Shown piece after piece: positions 1 to 8,930 of a DNA stretch of 64,000 nucleotides. Each line of letters begins with the position of its first letter. The first letter of the stretch is position 1. Origin of the DNA: Pollutimonas bauzanensis (GTDB lineage: Bacteria; Pseudomonadota; Gammaproteobacteria; Burkholderiales; Burkholderiaceae_B); the NCBI RefSeq assembly GCF_900129885.1, contig NZ_FQXE01000001.1, forward strand, positions 427,086-491,085. The letters are read 5' to 3'. Position numbers and translations under genes: made by a program. The notes beneath the pieces are model-generated. The model saw only the letters and a list, made by a program, of their open reading frames with translations. It was not told the DNA's origin and made no database searches.

Positions 1-455
1 TGAGCGGGACGCTTACGGACAGCCGGGGGCTGTCCGTTCCGCGAGTTCGCGGGCGCCCCGAAACAGGTTGACTGCGCGGGCAGTCACGGGCGAAGCCCGG
101 GACCGCAGCGACATTGAGCCCAACCCACACCCGCCCACGGCGACGGGTTAAGAATGCTGGGAAGAAAGCACCAACTTGCGGCACCGGATTAAGAACGCTA
201 GAACGAAAGCACCAGCCCACCGCCCCGGGTTTAGAGCACTGTGACGGTTTGAATACTATGCCTTGCGCGACACGAACCGCCACCGCCGCACCCAAGGCCG
301 CGATCGCGTGAAGATAGGCATCAAGTTCTATGGCAAGGACGAACTCGAACTGAATCCTCCGCCGACGATGCCGCAGAAGTAAGGCAGGGATGAAGGCGCA
401 GCGGGCTATGTTCTTTTAAATCCAGTGCAGTGGGTTTCTTGACCGCGGCCGTGGG
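1..455. other. Gene-poor, hairpin-rich left edge
   Basis: No convincing gene is visible. Three perfect hairpins follow each other: 15-37 (10-bp stem, 3-nt loop), 69-86 (7-bp stem, 4-nt loop) and 87-99 (5-bp stem, 3-nt loop). An open frame at 245-382 without a clear start would encode about 45 residues ending [10 protein letters not shown] before a TAA; it may be the 3' scrap of a lost gene, but I do not recognise it. The arrangement of hairpins followed by short repeats loosely resembles the repeat elements near 33.4-34.5 kb. Confidence 0.5.
148..214. repeat. Two imperfect 26-nt direct repeats
   Basis: Positions 148-173 and 189-214 carry two copies of a 26-nt unit that begins TTAAGAA and ends GAAAGCACCA, spaced 41 nt apart, with a few substitutions. 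The repeats sit just downstream of the hairpins at 15-99. Too few copies are present to call this a microsatellite; it may belong to a dispersed intergenic element. Confidence 0.55.
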
Positions 456-650
456 ATGGGGTGCGGTTCAAGCGGCGAGAAAAATGCCGGCGATGATTTT
501 TCCATCTGCCGGACCAATCCGTCCAATGTTTTTTTCTTCCGGTTTGTTCTAGATTGCCTGTTGGCAAATCAATTATGGACCGGCAGGCATGTCTTCACCC
601 AACGACTCTTTACGGCCAGAGCCGCCTGCCGATGCCGCCAAGGCCGGCCC

Positions 651-1271
651 CACGCCGCCGACTGGCCGCAGCGCAGTGTGTACGGCGTGGCCCGCGGCCT
701 GGCCGATCAATTGCAGGCGGGCCAGGATTACCGGCACTTGAGGCCTGCCATCGGCATCAGCCTCCTCGTCCATGATCTTTTTACCGATCACCCCGCCAAG
801 GCCGACTGGCACTTCACCCTGCGCGATACGCAGTATCCGCAAGTACAGTTGGATCAAGCGCTGCAAGTGCATATAATCGAGCTACGCAAGGCCGAAACAC
901 TGGGCAAGCTGCCCGTGCCATTATCGGCCTGGATTGCCTGCCTGCTGCACAACCTGGATGAGGCTGTCATGAACGAAATCACCCACCCTCCGGTCAAAGA
1001 AGCCCTGGCGCATCTGGAAACGATGTATTCCGACGAAGAGTTGCGCCTGATGGCCCAGCGCCGCGAACAGGCCCTGGTCGATTACGAAGACGGGCTGGAC
1101 TATGCGCGCCACGAAGGCCAAATCCAACTCCTTACCCGCCTGCTCGAACGCAAATTCGGCCCTGTGCCGCGACACTACCAAACTCAACTCTCGCGATCCA
1201 GCGCCGATCAACTACAAGACTGGTCGTTGAACGTGCTGGATGCCCAGCGCATCGAAGATGTATTTGTCTGA
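651..1271 (+). pseudogene. 5'-truncated Rpn/PD-(D/E)XK nuclease transposase relic
   Basis: The frame stays open from 456 to 1271, but only the part from about 651 looks like a protein family. It carries the blocks seen in Rpn-type (Transposase_31 / PDDEXK_2) nucleases: ARGLADQLQAGQDYRHLRPA, then an HIIELRK-like stretch, then a C-terminal DUF4351-like segment (LLTRLLERKFGPVP ... DAQRIEDVFV). The N-terminal portion that holds the nuclease residues in this family is replaced by unrelated low-quality sequence in the preceding 65 codons, so the gene is probably dead through an upstream frameshift or deletion. It is the only mobile-element-like coding remnant in this part of the window. Confidence 0.6.
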
Positions 1272-1409
1272 ACCTAATACCACAAAGGACTATGCCGGGA
1301 CGGGAGGATGCGGCGCCCAGGCGCGTAGCGCGTACCCTCAGGTAAGCCGCAAGTCCGAATAAACAATAGCGCGTCCAAGGAAATGCCAGCGCATCGGAAG
1401 AACATCAAC

Positions 1410-1450
1410 AACAAAAAAAGCGAGCGCCAGACAAGAGGTCTGGCGCTCGC
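1410..1450 (-). terminator. Rho-independent terminator of clpB
   Basis: A 12-bp perfect stem (1420-1431 with 1439-1450, 7-nt loop) is followed on the minus strand by a run of seven T (1413-1419). It lies about 95 nt beyond the clpB stop codon. Confidence 0.85.
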
Positions 1451-1543
1451 TCCAAGGAATAATCGAATATAAGAAGTCGGCAAAACCGGTGGCGCCGCCG
1501 GGTTGCGACCCCGCGGCCCCAACCCGGCCAGGCGCCTCAACGC

Positions 1544-4138
1544 TTACTGCAAAGTCCGCGAAAAAACGAACTTGTCGTTCTGCCAATCCACCGGCACCAC
1601 ATCCTTGGGCCCGAACTTGCCTTCCAGTATCAGGCGGGCAACCGGATTCTCGATGTACTGCTGGATCGCGCGCTTGAGCGGACGGGCGCCGAACACCGGA
1701 TCGAAACCCGTGCGGGCCAACTGCGCCAGCGCCGCGTCCGAAACCTCCAAGCGCATTTCCTGCTGCGCCATGCGCTGCCCCAGGCGTTGAACCTGTATCC
1801 GCGCAATCGCCTCGATGTGCTTGACATCCAGGCCATGGAACACCACCACCTCGTCGATCCGGTTCAGGAATTCAGGCCGGAACGACGTCTTCAGCTCGTC
1901 CCAGATGACCTCCTTGATCACATCGTAGGGCTGGCCCGACATGCTCTGGATATGCTGCGAGCCCAGATTCGACGTCATGATGATCACCGTATTGCGGAAA
2001 TCCACCGTGCGGCCCTGGCCGTCGGTCAGGCGGCCATCGTCCAGCACCTGCAGCAGCACATTGAAGACATCAGGATGCGCCTTCTCGATTTCGTCCAGCA
2101 ATATCACGCTATACGGCTTGCGGCGCACCGCCTCCGTCAGGTAGCCGCCTTCCTCGTAGCCCACATATCCCGGGGGCGCCCCTATCAGGCGCGATACGGA
2201 ATGCTTCTCCATGAACTCGCTCATGTCGATGCGTATCATATGGTCGTCAGAGTCGAACAGGAAATTGGCCAGCGCCTTGCTCAATTCGGTTTTCCCCACG
2301 CCGGTGGGCCCCAGGAACAAAAACGAGCCATAAGGGCGCGAAGGGTCGGACAAGCCGGCGCGCGAGCGGCGGATGGCGTCGGCCACCAGGCTGACGGCTT
2401 CATTCTGGCCCACCACACGCTGGTGCAGGAAATCCTCCATGCCCAGCAGCTTGGCGCGCTCGCCCTGCATCATCTTGGCAACCGGAATACCTGTGGCGCG
2501 CGACACCACCTCCGCGATTTCCTCGGCCCCGACCTGGGTGCGCAGCAGGCGCGGGCGGTCGTTCTCGGTGGCCGCCTGCTGCCCCGCCTCGGCGGCCTGC
2601 AGGCGCCCTTCCAGTTCCGGCAGCTTGCCGTACTGCAGTTCCGCCAGCTTGTCGAACTGGCCCTTGCGCTGCAGCTCGGCCATCTCGGAACGGGTCTTTT
2701 CGATTTCCTCCTTGATGGCCTGCGAGCCCTGCACAGCGGCTTTTTCGGCTTTCCAGATTTCTTCGTAATCGTTGTACTCGCGCTGCAATTTGAGCAGCTC
2801 GTCTTCAATGACTTTCAGGCGGCGCTGGGAGCTCTCGTCAGTATCCTTGTTGACGGCTTCGCGCTCGATCTTGAGCTGGATGATGCGCCGGTCGAGCTTG
2901 TCCATGACCTCGGGCTTGGAATCGATTTCCATGCGTATGCGCGCGGCCGCCTCGTCGATGAGGTCGATCGCCTTGTCCGGCAGGAAGCGGTCGGTGATGT
3001 AGCGATTGGACAATTCCGCCGCCGCGACGATGGCCGGGTCGGTGATCGCCACGCCGTGGTGGAGTTCGTAGCGCTCCTGCAAGCCGCGCAATATGGCGAT
3101 GGTCGATTCCACATCGGGCTCGTTGATGAAAACCTTCTGGAAACGGCGCTCCAGCGCGGCGTCCTTTTCGATGTACTTGCGGTATTCATCCAGGGTGGTC
3201 GCGCCTATGCAATGCAGCTCGCCGCGCGACAGCGCCGGCTTGAGCATATTGCCGGCATCCATGGCGCCTTCCGCCTTGCCCGCGCCGACCATGGTGTGCA
3301 GCTCGTCGATAAAGACGATGGAATCGCCGCCATCCTGCGCGAGCTCTTTGAGCACGGCCTTGAGCCGCTCTTCGAATTCGCCGCGATACTTGGCGCCGGC
3401 CAGCAAGGCCGCCAGGTCCAGGGACAATACCCGCCTGCCTTTCAGCGTTTCAGGCACCTCATTGTTGACGATGCGCTGCGCCAGGCCTTCCACGATGGCG
3501 GTCTTGCCCACGCCCGGTTCGCCGATAAGCACCGGATTGTTCTTGGTGCGCCGCTGCAGTATCTGGATGGAGCGGCGGATTTCATCGTCGCGGCCGATGA
3601 CCGGGTCCAGCTTGCCCTGGCGGGCGAGGTCGGTCAGATCGGTCGTATATTTGGACAAGGCCTCGCGATTGGATTCGCCTTCGGAGTCGGACACCGAAGA
3701 TCCGCCGCGCACCGCCTCGATAGCGGCTTCCAGGGCTTTGCGCTGCAAACCGGCTTCGCGCAGGATGCGGCCGGTCTCGCCCTTGTCGTCGGCCAGCGCC
3801 AGCAGGAAGAGTTCGCTGGCGATGTAGCTGTCGCCGCGGCTGGCGGCTTCTTTGTCGGTGCGGGTGAAGACGGCCTGCAGCTCGCGGCTGACCTGGATAT
3901 TGCCCTCGCTGCCCTTGACCTGCGGAAAGCCTTCGATCAGGGTATTGAGCGCGGGCCCCAGGCGGTTGACCGCGACGCCCGAGCGGGCCAGCAGGCTGCC
4001 CGCGCCGCTGTCGGCGTCGGCCAGCAGGGCCGCCAGCACGTGGGCCGGTTCGATGTAGGGGTTGTCATGCTTGGCAGCAAGGCTCTGCGCATCGGCGATG
4101 GCTTGCTGGAATTTTGTGGTTAGTTTGTCGAATCGCAT
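1544..4138 (-). CDS. clpB: ATP-dependent disaggregase ClpB
   Basis: Hexameric AAA+ Hsp104-type chaperone that works with DnaK to rescue aggregated protein in the cytosol. The 864-residue product matches the usual length (E. coli 857). An N-terminal Clp repeat domain is followed by AAA-1 with Walker [10 protein letters not shown] and Walker B VFIDELH, a coiled-coil middle domain rich in [15 protein letters not shown]-type heptads, and AAA-2 with Walker [10 protein letters not shown] and Walker [22 protein letters not shown] start at the ATG giving [10 protein letters not shown], the family's standard N-terminus; an ATG two codons upstream (4144) is an alternative. The open frame runs further upstream to 4303 but that stretch is not family-like. 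A heat-shock type promoter lies upstream and a strong terminator downstream, so the gene appears monocistronic. Confidence 0.97.
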   Translation of the reverse strand: MRFDKLTTKFQQAIADAQSLAAKHDNPYIEPAHVLAALLADADSGAGSLLARSGVAVNRLGPALNTLIEGFPQVKGSEGNIQVSRELQAVFTRTDKEAASRGDSYIASELFLLALADDKGETGRILREAGLQRKALEAAIEAVRGGSSVSDSEGESNREALSKYTTDLTDLARQGKLDPVIGRDDEIRRSIQILQRRTKNNPVLIGEPGVGKTAIVEGLAQRIVNNEVPETLKGRRVLSLDLAALLAGAKYRGEFEERLKAVLKELAQDGGDSIVFIDELHTMVGAGKAEGAMDAGNMLKPALSRGELHCIGATTLDEYRKYIEKDAALERRFQKVFINEPDVESTIAILRGLQERYELHHGVAITDPAIVAAAELSNRYITDRFLPDKAIDLIDEAAARIRMEIDSKPEVMDKLDRRIIQLKIEREAVNKDTDESSQRRLKVIEDELLKLQREYNDYEEIWKAEKAAVQGSQAIKEEIEKTRSEMAELQRKGQFDKLAELQYGKLPELEGRLQAAEAGQQAATENDRPRLLRTQVGAEEIAEVVSRATGIPVAKMMQGERAKLLGMEDFLHQRVVGQNEAVSLVADAIRRSRAGLSDPSRPYGSFLFLGPTGVGKTELSKALANFLFDSDDHMIRIDMSEFMEKHSVSRLIGAPPGYVGYEEGGYLTEAVRRKPYSVILLDEIEKAHPDVFNVLLQVLDDGRLTDGQGRTVDFRNTVIIMTSNLGSQHIQSMSGQPYDVIKEVIWDELKTSFRPEFLNRIDEVVVFHGLDVKHIEAIARIQVQRLGQRMAQQEMRLEVSDAALAQLARTGFDPVFGARPLKRAIQQYIENPVARLILEGKFGPKDVVPVDWQNDKFVFSRTLQ

Positions 4139-4181
4139 AGTCATTTCACAAGAAAAGAGAGCGGCTAGGCTCGAATAGTGA

Positions 4182-4211
4182 ATATGTGCGGCCACAACAA
4201 GGAATTTCAAG
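4182..4211 (-). promoter_or_regulatory. Candidate sigma-32 heat-shock promoter of clpB
   Basis: On the minus strand, CTTGAAA (4211-4205) is an exact match to the sigma-32 -35 consensus. After a 15-bp spacer, GCACATAT (4189-4182) agrees with the -10 consensus CCCCATNT at five of seven defined positions. It sits about 45 nt upstream of the clpB start. The -35 is convincing, the -10 only fair. Confidence 0.5.
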
Positions 4212-4331
4212 TGAATACCGGCGCAAACCGCCCGTCGACAAAGTCTGAATCTCCTGCTCCGACCCCTCTTGTTTACACACCGTCTAAACTGGTAAGCTGG
4301 CAAAATCGAGATTTACTGCAAGGAGCCCAGC

Positions 4332-4562
4332 ATGCGCGGAGTCATTAAAAAATGGGGCAATAGCGCCGCGGTCCGACTGCCCTCCTCCATGATGAAAACC
4401 CTCAAGATCGACCTGGAGGATGTCATCGATATCCGGGTCGAACGCGGATGCATCGTCATCGAGCCGGTGCGCGCCCAGGAATACCTGCTGTCCCAGTTGC
4501 TGAGCGGCATCAAGAGCAAAAACATTCATGCCGAGATCGACTTCGGCGTGGCCGACACCTGA
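4332..4562 (+). CDS. mazE: MazE-type antitoxin
   Basis: A 76-residue AbrB/MazE-fold antitoxin expected to bind DNA as a swapped-hairpin dimer and to neutralise the toxin through its acidic C-terminal tail. The diagnostic N-terminal stretch IKKWGNSAAVRLPSSMM is intact, followed by a second strand pair (VIDIRVERGCIVIEPV). The gene precedes the toxin by 13 nt, the usual antitoxin-first order. A good ribosome site (AAGGAG) stands before the ATG. An imperfect dyad GTTTA-N9-TAAAC at 4271-4289 could serve autoregulation, but that is weak. Confidence 0.88.
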   Translation: MRGVIKKWGNSAAVRLPSSMMKTLKIDLEDVIDIRVERGCIVIEPVRAQEYLLSQLLSGIKSKNIHAEIDFGVADT

Positions 4563-4575
4563 TCCGGGAGCCTCC

Positions 4576-4914
4576 ATGAGCAAACGCTATATCCCCAATA
4601 CCGGCGATATCATCTGGCTGCATTTCGACTTGCCCAAGGCAAGCACGGCACAGGACTACAAACCAGCCCTTATTCTAAGCCCTTCCTCGTACAATAAAAA
4701 AACCGGGCTCATCGTGTGCTGCGCGATCACGCCGCACATCAAGGGCTATCCGTTCGAGGTCGCCATCGGGCCCGACAAGGCCCTGGCCGTGCTCGCCGAT
4801 CAGGTCAAGAGCCTGGACTGGGCCCACACCAAGATCAGCCACCGTGGCCGGGTCGACTCCGACGAACTCGCCCAGGTGCGGGCCAAACTCCAGGCGCTGA
4901 TCTTCAAGACCTGA
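4576..4914 (+). CDS. mazF: MazF/PemK-type endoribonuclease toxin (active-site variant)
   Basis: A 112-residue MazF-fold toxin, expected to cleave mRNA at short motifs when freed from MazE. The match to E. coli MazF is collinear: RYIPNTGDIIWLHFD, KPALILSPSSYN, KGYPFEV and LADQVKSLDW all align. By that alignment Arg29, one of the two catalytic residues described for MazF, is Lys here (DYKPALIL), Glu24 is Thr and Asp16 is His, while Thr52 is kept. The toxin may therefore be weaker or differently specific. The start at 4576 is favoured by GGGAG six nucleotides upstream; the open frame extends to 4528 without family similarity. Confidence 0.88.
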   Translation: MSKRYIPNTGDIIWLHFDLPKASTAQDYKPALILSPSSYNKKTGLIVCCAITPHIKGYPFEVAIGPDKALAVLADQVKSLDWAHTKISHRGRVDSDELAQVRAKLQALIFKT

Positions 4915-5000
4915 ATCCACGGGCCAGCCGCGCACGGTAGCCATACCGATATTCCGCCCAGCCCGCCGCGCCCTGGACTATCCGACCTTTCTCAAGCGCC

Positions 5001-5909
5001 ATGGACAAATTCAAGCAACTCAAAAGTTTCGTGGCCGCCGCCACCCTGGGCAGCCTGTCGGCCGCCGCGCGCGCCGAAGGCGTGGCGCCGGCCATGATGG
5101 GCCGGCGCATCAATGCCCTGGAGGCCAGGCTGGGGATCAAGCTTCTGCTGCGCTCGACCCGCCGCCTGTCCCTGACATCGGAAGGCAGCGCCTTTTTCGA
5201 AGAGGCCCAACGCATTCTGCGCGACCTGAACGACGCCGAAACCCGTATCGCGCAGGGCAGCGTCAAGCCCAGCGGCCACCTGCGCATCAGCGCGCCGGCG
5301 GGCTTCGGGCGGCGCCACGTGGCGCCGCTGCTGCCCGACTTTGCCGCCGGCTACCCCGAAGTCACCCTTGCGCTGGACCTCAGCGACAGGCTGGTCGACC
5401 TGATCGAAGAAGGCTATGACTGCGCGATTCGCATCGGCGAACTCGATGATTCGCAGATAGTCGGCTTGCGGCTGGCCGACAACAAACGCGTGATCGTCGC
5501 CGCCCCCTCCTATCTGGGCGCGCACGGCCGGCCCAATACCCCCGACGACCTGGCCCAGCACAACTGCCTGTCCTTTGGCAGCCAGGGCAACCAGTCCAAG
5601 GGCTGGCTGCTAAGGCAGGACGGCCAAGTGCGGGCCGTGCGCGTCAAGGGCAGCCTGGCCTGCAGCGATGGCGCCGTGCTGCACCAGTGGGCCCTGGCGG
5701 GCTATGGCCTGGCGTGGCGCTCATTGTGGGAAGTGCACGAAGACCTGGCTTCGGGACGCCTGGTCAGCGTGCTGGACGACTACGCCGCGCCGGCCAATGG
5801 CATCTTCGCGATGCTGCCCGAACGCAAGCATCTGCCTTTGCGCGTGCGCCTGTTCGTCGATATGTTGCGCGCCCGCTACGCGGACCCCTCCTACTGGAAA
5901 ACCCATTAG
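5001..5909 (+). CDS. LysR-family transcriptional regulator
   Basis: A 302-residue regulator with the winged helix-turn-helix at about residues 3-60 (FKQLKSFVAAATLGSLSAAA, then RRINALEARLGIKLLLRSTR) and a periplasmic-binding-protein-like effector domain behind it (for example YDCAIRIGELDDS). The subgroup resembles the common CrgA/DmlR-like clade of Burkholderiales, but the effector cannot be told from sequence. It follows mazF by 86 nt on the same strand and is followed by the fnr promoter; no obvious divergent target gene is adjacent, so its regulon is unknown. Confidence 0.9.
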   Translation: MDKFKQLKSFVAAATLGSLSAAARAEGVAPAMMGRRINALEARLGIKLLLRSTRRLSLTSEGSAFFEEAQRILRDLNDAETRIAQGSVKPSGHLRISAPAGFGRRHVAPLLPDFAAGYPEVTLALDLSDRLVDLIEEGYDCAIRIGELDDSQIVGLRLADNKRVIVAAPSYLGAHGRPNTPDDLAQHNCLSFGSQGNQSKGWLLRQDGQVRAVRVKGSLACSDGAVLHQWALAGYGLAWRSLWEVHEDLASGRLVSVLDDYAAPANGIFAMLPERKHLPLRVRLFVDMLRARYADPSYWKTH

Positions 5910-5968
5910 CGGAAATACCACATCGATAGCAAAGCGTTTCACAGCAATTGCCCGGCGATCCCGTATAC

Positions 5969-5982
5969 TTGATATAAATCAA
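5969..5982 (+). promoter_or_regulatory. Perfect FNR box upstream of fnr
   Basis: TTGATATAAATCAA matches the FNR consensus TTGAT-N4-ATCAA at every defined base. It lies about 100 nt before the fnr ATG. A TAAAAT hexamer at 6008-6013 could be a -10 used with this site, while TATACT at 5964-5969 overlaps the box and would be blocked by it. Autoregulation is therefore likely, sign undecided. Confidence 0.85.
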
Positions 5983-6083
5983 ACGCCGGCTTATCGGGCA
6001 ACTGCAGTAAAATCCCCGCAATTTGCGGCGAATGGCCTCAAAGTGCTGTGCAAACAGCTTTACTAGCTTGTCGATGCGACCGT

Positions 6084-6812
6084 ATGCAAAAAAAAATCTC
6101 TGTTACACCCGATTCAACGCGCTGTTCTACCTGCATGCTTAGCGAAATCTGCCTGCCTTTGGGCATGGCGCGGCACGATGTGGCCAAGCTGGATGAGCTG
6201 ATCAAGGAACGCATCCGCATCCCTAAAGGCTCCGCCCTGTTCCATCTGGGCGACAAGGCGGAAGCGGTGTTCGGCATCCGCTCGGGCTCCTTGAAGACCC
6301 AGCTGGAAGACGCGGGCGGCCAGGTGCAGATCACCGGTTTCCTGTTGCCGGGCGAAATCATAGGCATGGACGGCCTGCTGGAAAACAGGCAGGTATCGCA
6401 CGCCATCGCGCTGGAAGACAGCGAAGTCTGTGTCATACGCATCGACGAGATGGACCAGCTGTCGCAGCACATCCCCGTCCTGCACCAGCAGCTCCGCCGC
6501 CTGATGAGCAAGGAAATCAATCGCTCGCATCAACTGGTCATGTCGCTGGGGTCGCTGCGTTCCGAGCAGCGGCTGGCGGCCTTCCTGATCAACCTCTCGC
6601 AACGGCTGGCGACCTTGGGCTATTCATCCAGCGAGTTCGTGCTGCGCATGAGCCGCGAAGAAATCGGCAACTACCTGGGCCTGACGCTGGAAACCGTCAG
6701 CCGGCTTTTTTCGCGCTTCGCCCGCGAAGGAGTGCTGCACATCCAGCAGCGCCAGGTGCATATCGTCGATATGCCCACCCTGCGCACCCTGGCCGGAACC
6801 GACTGCGGCTAA
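6084..6812 (+). CDS. fnr: Oxygen-sensing regulator FNR
   Basis: CRP/FNR-family regulator that binds a 4Fe-4S cluster, dimerises when oxygen is scarce and activates or represses genes at TTGAT-N4-ATCAA sites. All four cluster cysteines are present: C14, C17 and C23 (CSTCMLSEIC) and C116 (EDSEVCVIRID). The cyclic-nucleotide-binding beta-roll is followed by the helix-turn-helix with the E-x2-S-R contact motif (LGLTLETVSRLFSRF). I start at ATG 6084 (242 residues, usual size); the frame is open back to a GTG at 6048. The three FNR boxes in this window tie it to the adjacent cbb3 oxidase genes, which run convergently towards it. Confidence 0.95.
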   Translation: MQKKISVTPDSTRCSTCMLSEICLPLGMARHDVAKLDELIKERIRIPKGSALFHLGDKAEAVFGIRSGSLKTQLEDAGGQVQITGFLLPGEIIGMDGLLENRQVSHAIALEDSEVCVIRIDEMDQLSQHIPVLHQQLRRLMSKEINRSHQLVMSLGSLRSEQRLAAFLINLSQRLATLGYSSSEFVLRMSREEIGNYLGLTLETVSRLFSRFAREGVLHIQQRQVHIVDMPTLRTLAGTDCG

Positions 6813-6853
6813 GCCTTGCGGGTGGCCCGCCCGCGGGGCCGCCGCCATCAACG

Positions 6854-7102
6854 CTATATCGGGTCGCCGAACTCGTCGACCAAGGGGCCGCGCGGCGCCA
6901 TATGCAGCGTCAGGGCGCTGGACATCGCTGCCATCATCCAGAACAGGAAGAAGCCGACCGCATAGGCGAGCTGGCGGCTAACCTGTATATAGCCCAGGAA
7001 CTTGATATCCAGCGGATCGACCAGCGCGAAAACCGTGGCGCTGGTCGCCCCGGCGATCAGGAACGATGGCCATAATACCCACATCAATGCACGCCACTTC
7101 AT
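6854..7102 (-). CDS. Small two-helix membrane protein at the end of the cco operon
   Basis: An 82-residue protein with two predicted membrane helices (ALMWVLWPSFLIAGATSATVF and LAYAVGFFLFWMMAAMSSAL) joined by a short loop. I do not recognise a named family. It is the last gene of the ccoNOQPGH series, 30 nt after the ccoH-like gene and with a purine-rich site (AGGGGA) ahead of its ATG, so co-transcription and a role near the oxidase or its assembly are plausible. It ends 41 nt from the convergent fnr gene. Confidence 0.7.
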   Translation of the reverse strand: MKWRALMWVLWPSFLIAGATSATVFALVDPLDIKFLGYIQVSRQLAYAVGFFLFWMMAAMSSALTLHMAPRGPLVDEFGDPI

Positions 7103-7132
7103 ACTGCAGTCCCCTGTATTTTATTGCCGGCA

Positions 7133-7372
7133 TCAGCGAGCGGCCGGCGCCGGCGCGGGCGCCGCAGCCGGCTTGCTCACCACCAGGCCGTGCTTGACGC
7201 CGCCGTCGGTGATCGCCTGATCGCCGAAGTTCTGCACGGCCAGGACGATCGTAATGATACAACCGATCACCGCGGCCGCCGGGCCCGCCATGAGTATCCA
7301 CGGCCAGGGCTCGCGCCACCAGGGCTTGCCACCCTCGGGCTCCTGGCCGTCTTTCATTTCCGCTTGAGACAT
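7133..7372 (-). CDS. ccoH: Short CcoH/FixH-like oxidase assembly protein
   Basis: A 79-residue membrane protein with the FixH/CcoH signature at its N-terminus: PWWREPWPWILMAGPAAAVI leading into one membrane helix, then a short segment (GGVKHGLVVSK) corresponding to the start of the usual DDYYKxGL region. Classical CcoH proteins run to about 150-170 residues with a periplasmic domain; here the chain ends in a PAPAPAAR tail soon after. CcoH assists cbb3 oxidase assembly. The start at 7372 is favoured by a strong AGGAAGGA seven nucleotides upstream; an in-frame ATG at 7393 is the alternative. It begins 23 nt after ccoG. Confidence 0.7.
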   Translation of the reverse strand: MSQAEMKDGQEPEGGKPWWREPWPWILMAGPAAAVIGCIITIVLAVQNFGDQAITDGGVKHGLVVSKPAAAPAPAPAAR

Positions 7373-7395
7373 GGTGCCATCCTTCCTGAGCATGT

Positions 7396-8898
7396 TTATT
7401 TGGGTACGAAAAAACTGGACCGTTCGACGACGACTGTTTCGTCCCCTTCGGGCGATCGGGCCACGGCCGTGAGCTCGATATCATACAGGCCGGGCTTGAC
7501 CTGCTGCGCCGGGGCGCGCACCACCACCGGCACCAGCCGGTTCGACGACGGATCTATGCCGACCGTGGTCGAGCCATGGTCGGCCGTCATGATGGAAAGC
7601 CCGGGCACGCCGCCGGCGCCCAGCGTAAGCGTCAAAGGCGACTCGGTCGTATTGATGATCTGCAGGCGGTACACGTTTTCTATCATGCCGCCGGCCACTT
7701 CGCGGCCCAGGACGCCGCGATCGCGTATCACATCCACCCTGAGGGTGGTGCGCGTGGCCAGCGACACCACGAAGGCGATGCCGATCAGCGACAGTATGGC
7801 CATATAGGCCAGCACCCGCGGCCGGAACATGCGCTTGCGCACCTGGCTTTGCGTCAGGCCGTCGGTAATGGCGCGCCCGGACGTATAACGGATCAGGCCC
7901 TTGTCGTAGTCCATTTTGTCCATGACCTGGTCGCAGGCATCGACACAGGCGCCGCAACCTATGCACATGTATTGCAGGCCGTCGCGGATATCGATGCCGG
8001 TGGGACAGACCTGCACGCACAGGCTGCAGTCGACGCAATCGCCCATGCCGGCTTCCTTGTGGTCGACGCGGCGCGAGCGCCCGCCCCGCGGTTCGCCGCG
8101 CACATGGTCATAGGTGACCACAAAGGTGTCGTCATCCACCATCACGCTCTGGAAGCGCGCATAAGGGCACATGTATTTACAGACCGCTTCGCGCATGAAA
8201 CCCGCATTGCCCCAGGTGGCGAAGGCGTAGAACGCCATCCAGAACCATTGCCATGGGCCCAGCGACAAGGTCAGCAGGCCCATGCCCAGTTCGCGTATCG
8301 GCGCGAAATAGCCGATGAAGGTCGAGCCCGTCCACCAGGCGATCAGTATCCAGACGATATGCTTGCTGACCTTCAGGCGCAGCTTGCGCCACGACCAGGG
8401 CTGTTCATCCAGCCGGATGCGCGCCAGGCGGTCGCCCTCGATGCGGCGCTCCACCCACATGAAGATCTCGGTGTAGACCGTTTGAGGACAGGCGTAGCCG
8501 CAAAACAGGCGGCCCGCCATGGCCGTGAACAAAAACAGGGCGAAAGCGGAAAGCACCAGCAGCACCGCGAGGTAAATCACATCCTGGGGCCACAGCACCA
8601 TGCCGAATATATAGAACTTGCGCGCGGCCAGGTCGAACAGGACGGCCTGCCGGCCGTTCCACTGCAGCCACGGCAAGCCATAGAAAACCAGCTGGGTGAG
8701 GACGACCATCAAGACGCGCCAGCGGGCGAAGATGCCCGAAACCGAACGCGGATAAATCTTGCTGCGCACGTCCGCCAGCGCTTTCTCGACCTGCGGCGAC
8801 GAACCGGCCCCGACCCTGGACACCCGCGGCGGCTGCCAGGCCGGCACCTCCGCGGACGATGATCCCCGGTCAGGGTTTACAGATGGTTCGCTGCTCAT
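7396..8898 (-). CDS. ccoG: Cytochrome c oxidase accessory protein CcoG
   Basis: Membrane-bound 4Fe-4S protein of 500 residues needed for cbb3 oxidase maturation; CcoG has been linked to copper reduction during metal delivery. Two ferredoxin-type clusters are complete: C288-C291-C294-C298 (CVDCSLCVQVCP) and C312-C315-C318-C322 (CIGCGACVDAC). A further CGYACP at 133-138 and CKYMCP at 240-245 sit beside membrane helices, as in the NapH-like family. A C-terminal immunoglobulin-like periplasmic domain (FixG C domain) follows from about residue 385. It is 32 nt downstream of ccoP. Confidence 0.95.
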   Translation of the reverse strand: MSSEPSVNPDRGSSSAEVPAWQPPRVSRVGAGSSPQVEKALADVRSKIYPRSVSGIFARWRVLMVVLTQLVFYGLPWLQWNGRQAVLFDLAARKFYIFGMVLWPQDVIYLAVLLVLSAFALFLFTAMAGRLFCGYACPQTVYTEIFMWVERRIEGDRLARIRLDEQPWSWRKLRLKVSKHIVWILIAWWTGSTFIGYFAPIRELGMGLLTLSLGPWQWFWMAFYAFATWGNAGFMREAVCKYMCPYARFQSVMVDDDTFVVTYDHVRGEPRGGRSRRVDHKEAGMGDCVDCSLCVQVCPTGIDIRDGLQYMCIGCGACVDACDQVMDKMDYDKGLIRYTSGRAITDGLTQSQVRKRMFRPRVLAYMAILSLIGIAFVVSLATRTTLRVDVIRDRGVLGREVAGGMIENVYRLQIINTTESPLTLTLGAGGVPGLSIMTADHGSTTVGIDPSSNRLVPVVVRAPAQQVKPGLYDIELTAVARSPEGDETVVVERSSFFVPK

Positions 8899-8930
8899 GA
8901 TATGCCTCTATTGTGCCGCTATTGTGACGC

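Noticed and set aside
1787-4123. A 778-codon open frame on the plus strand across clpB
   Set aside because: It is the antisense shadow of clpB; the minus-strand protein has all ClpB motifs, and the shadow shows none. GC-rich third positions keep opposite frames open throughout this window.
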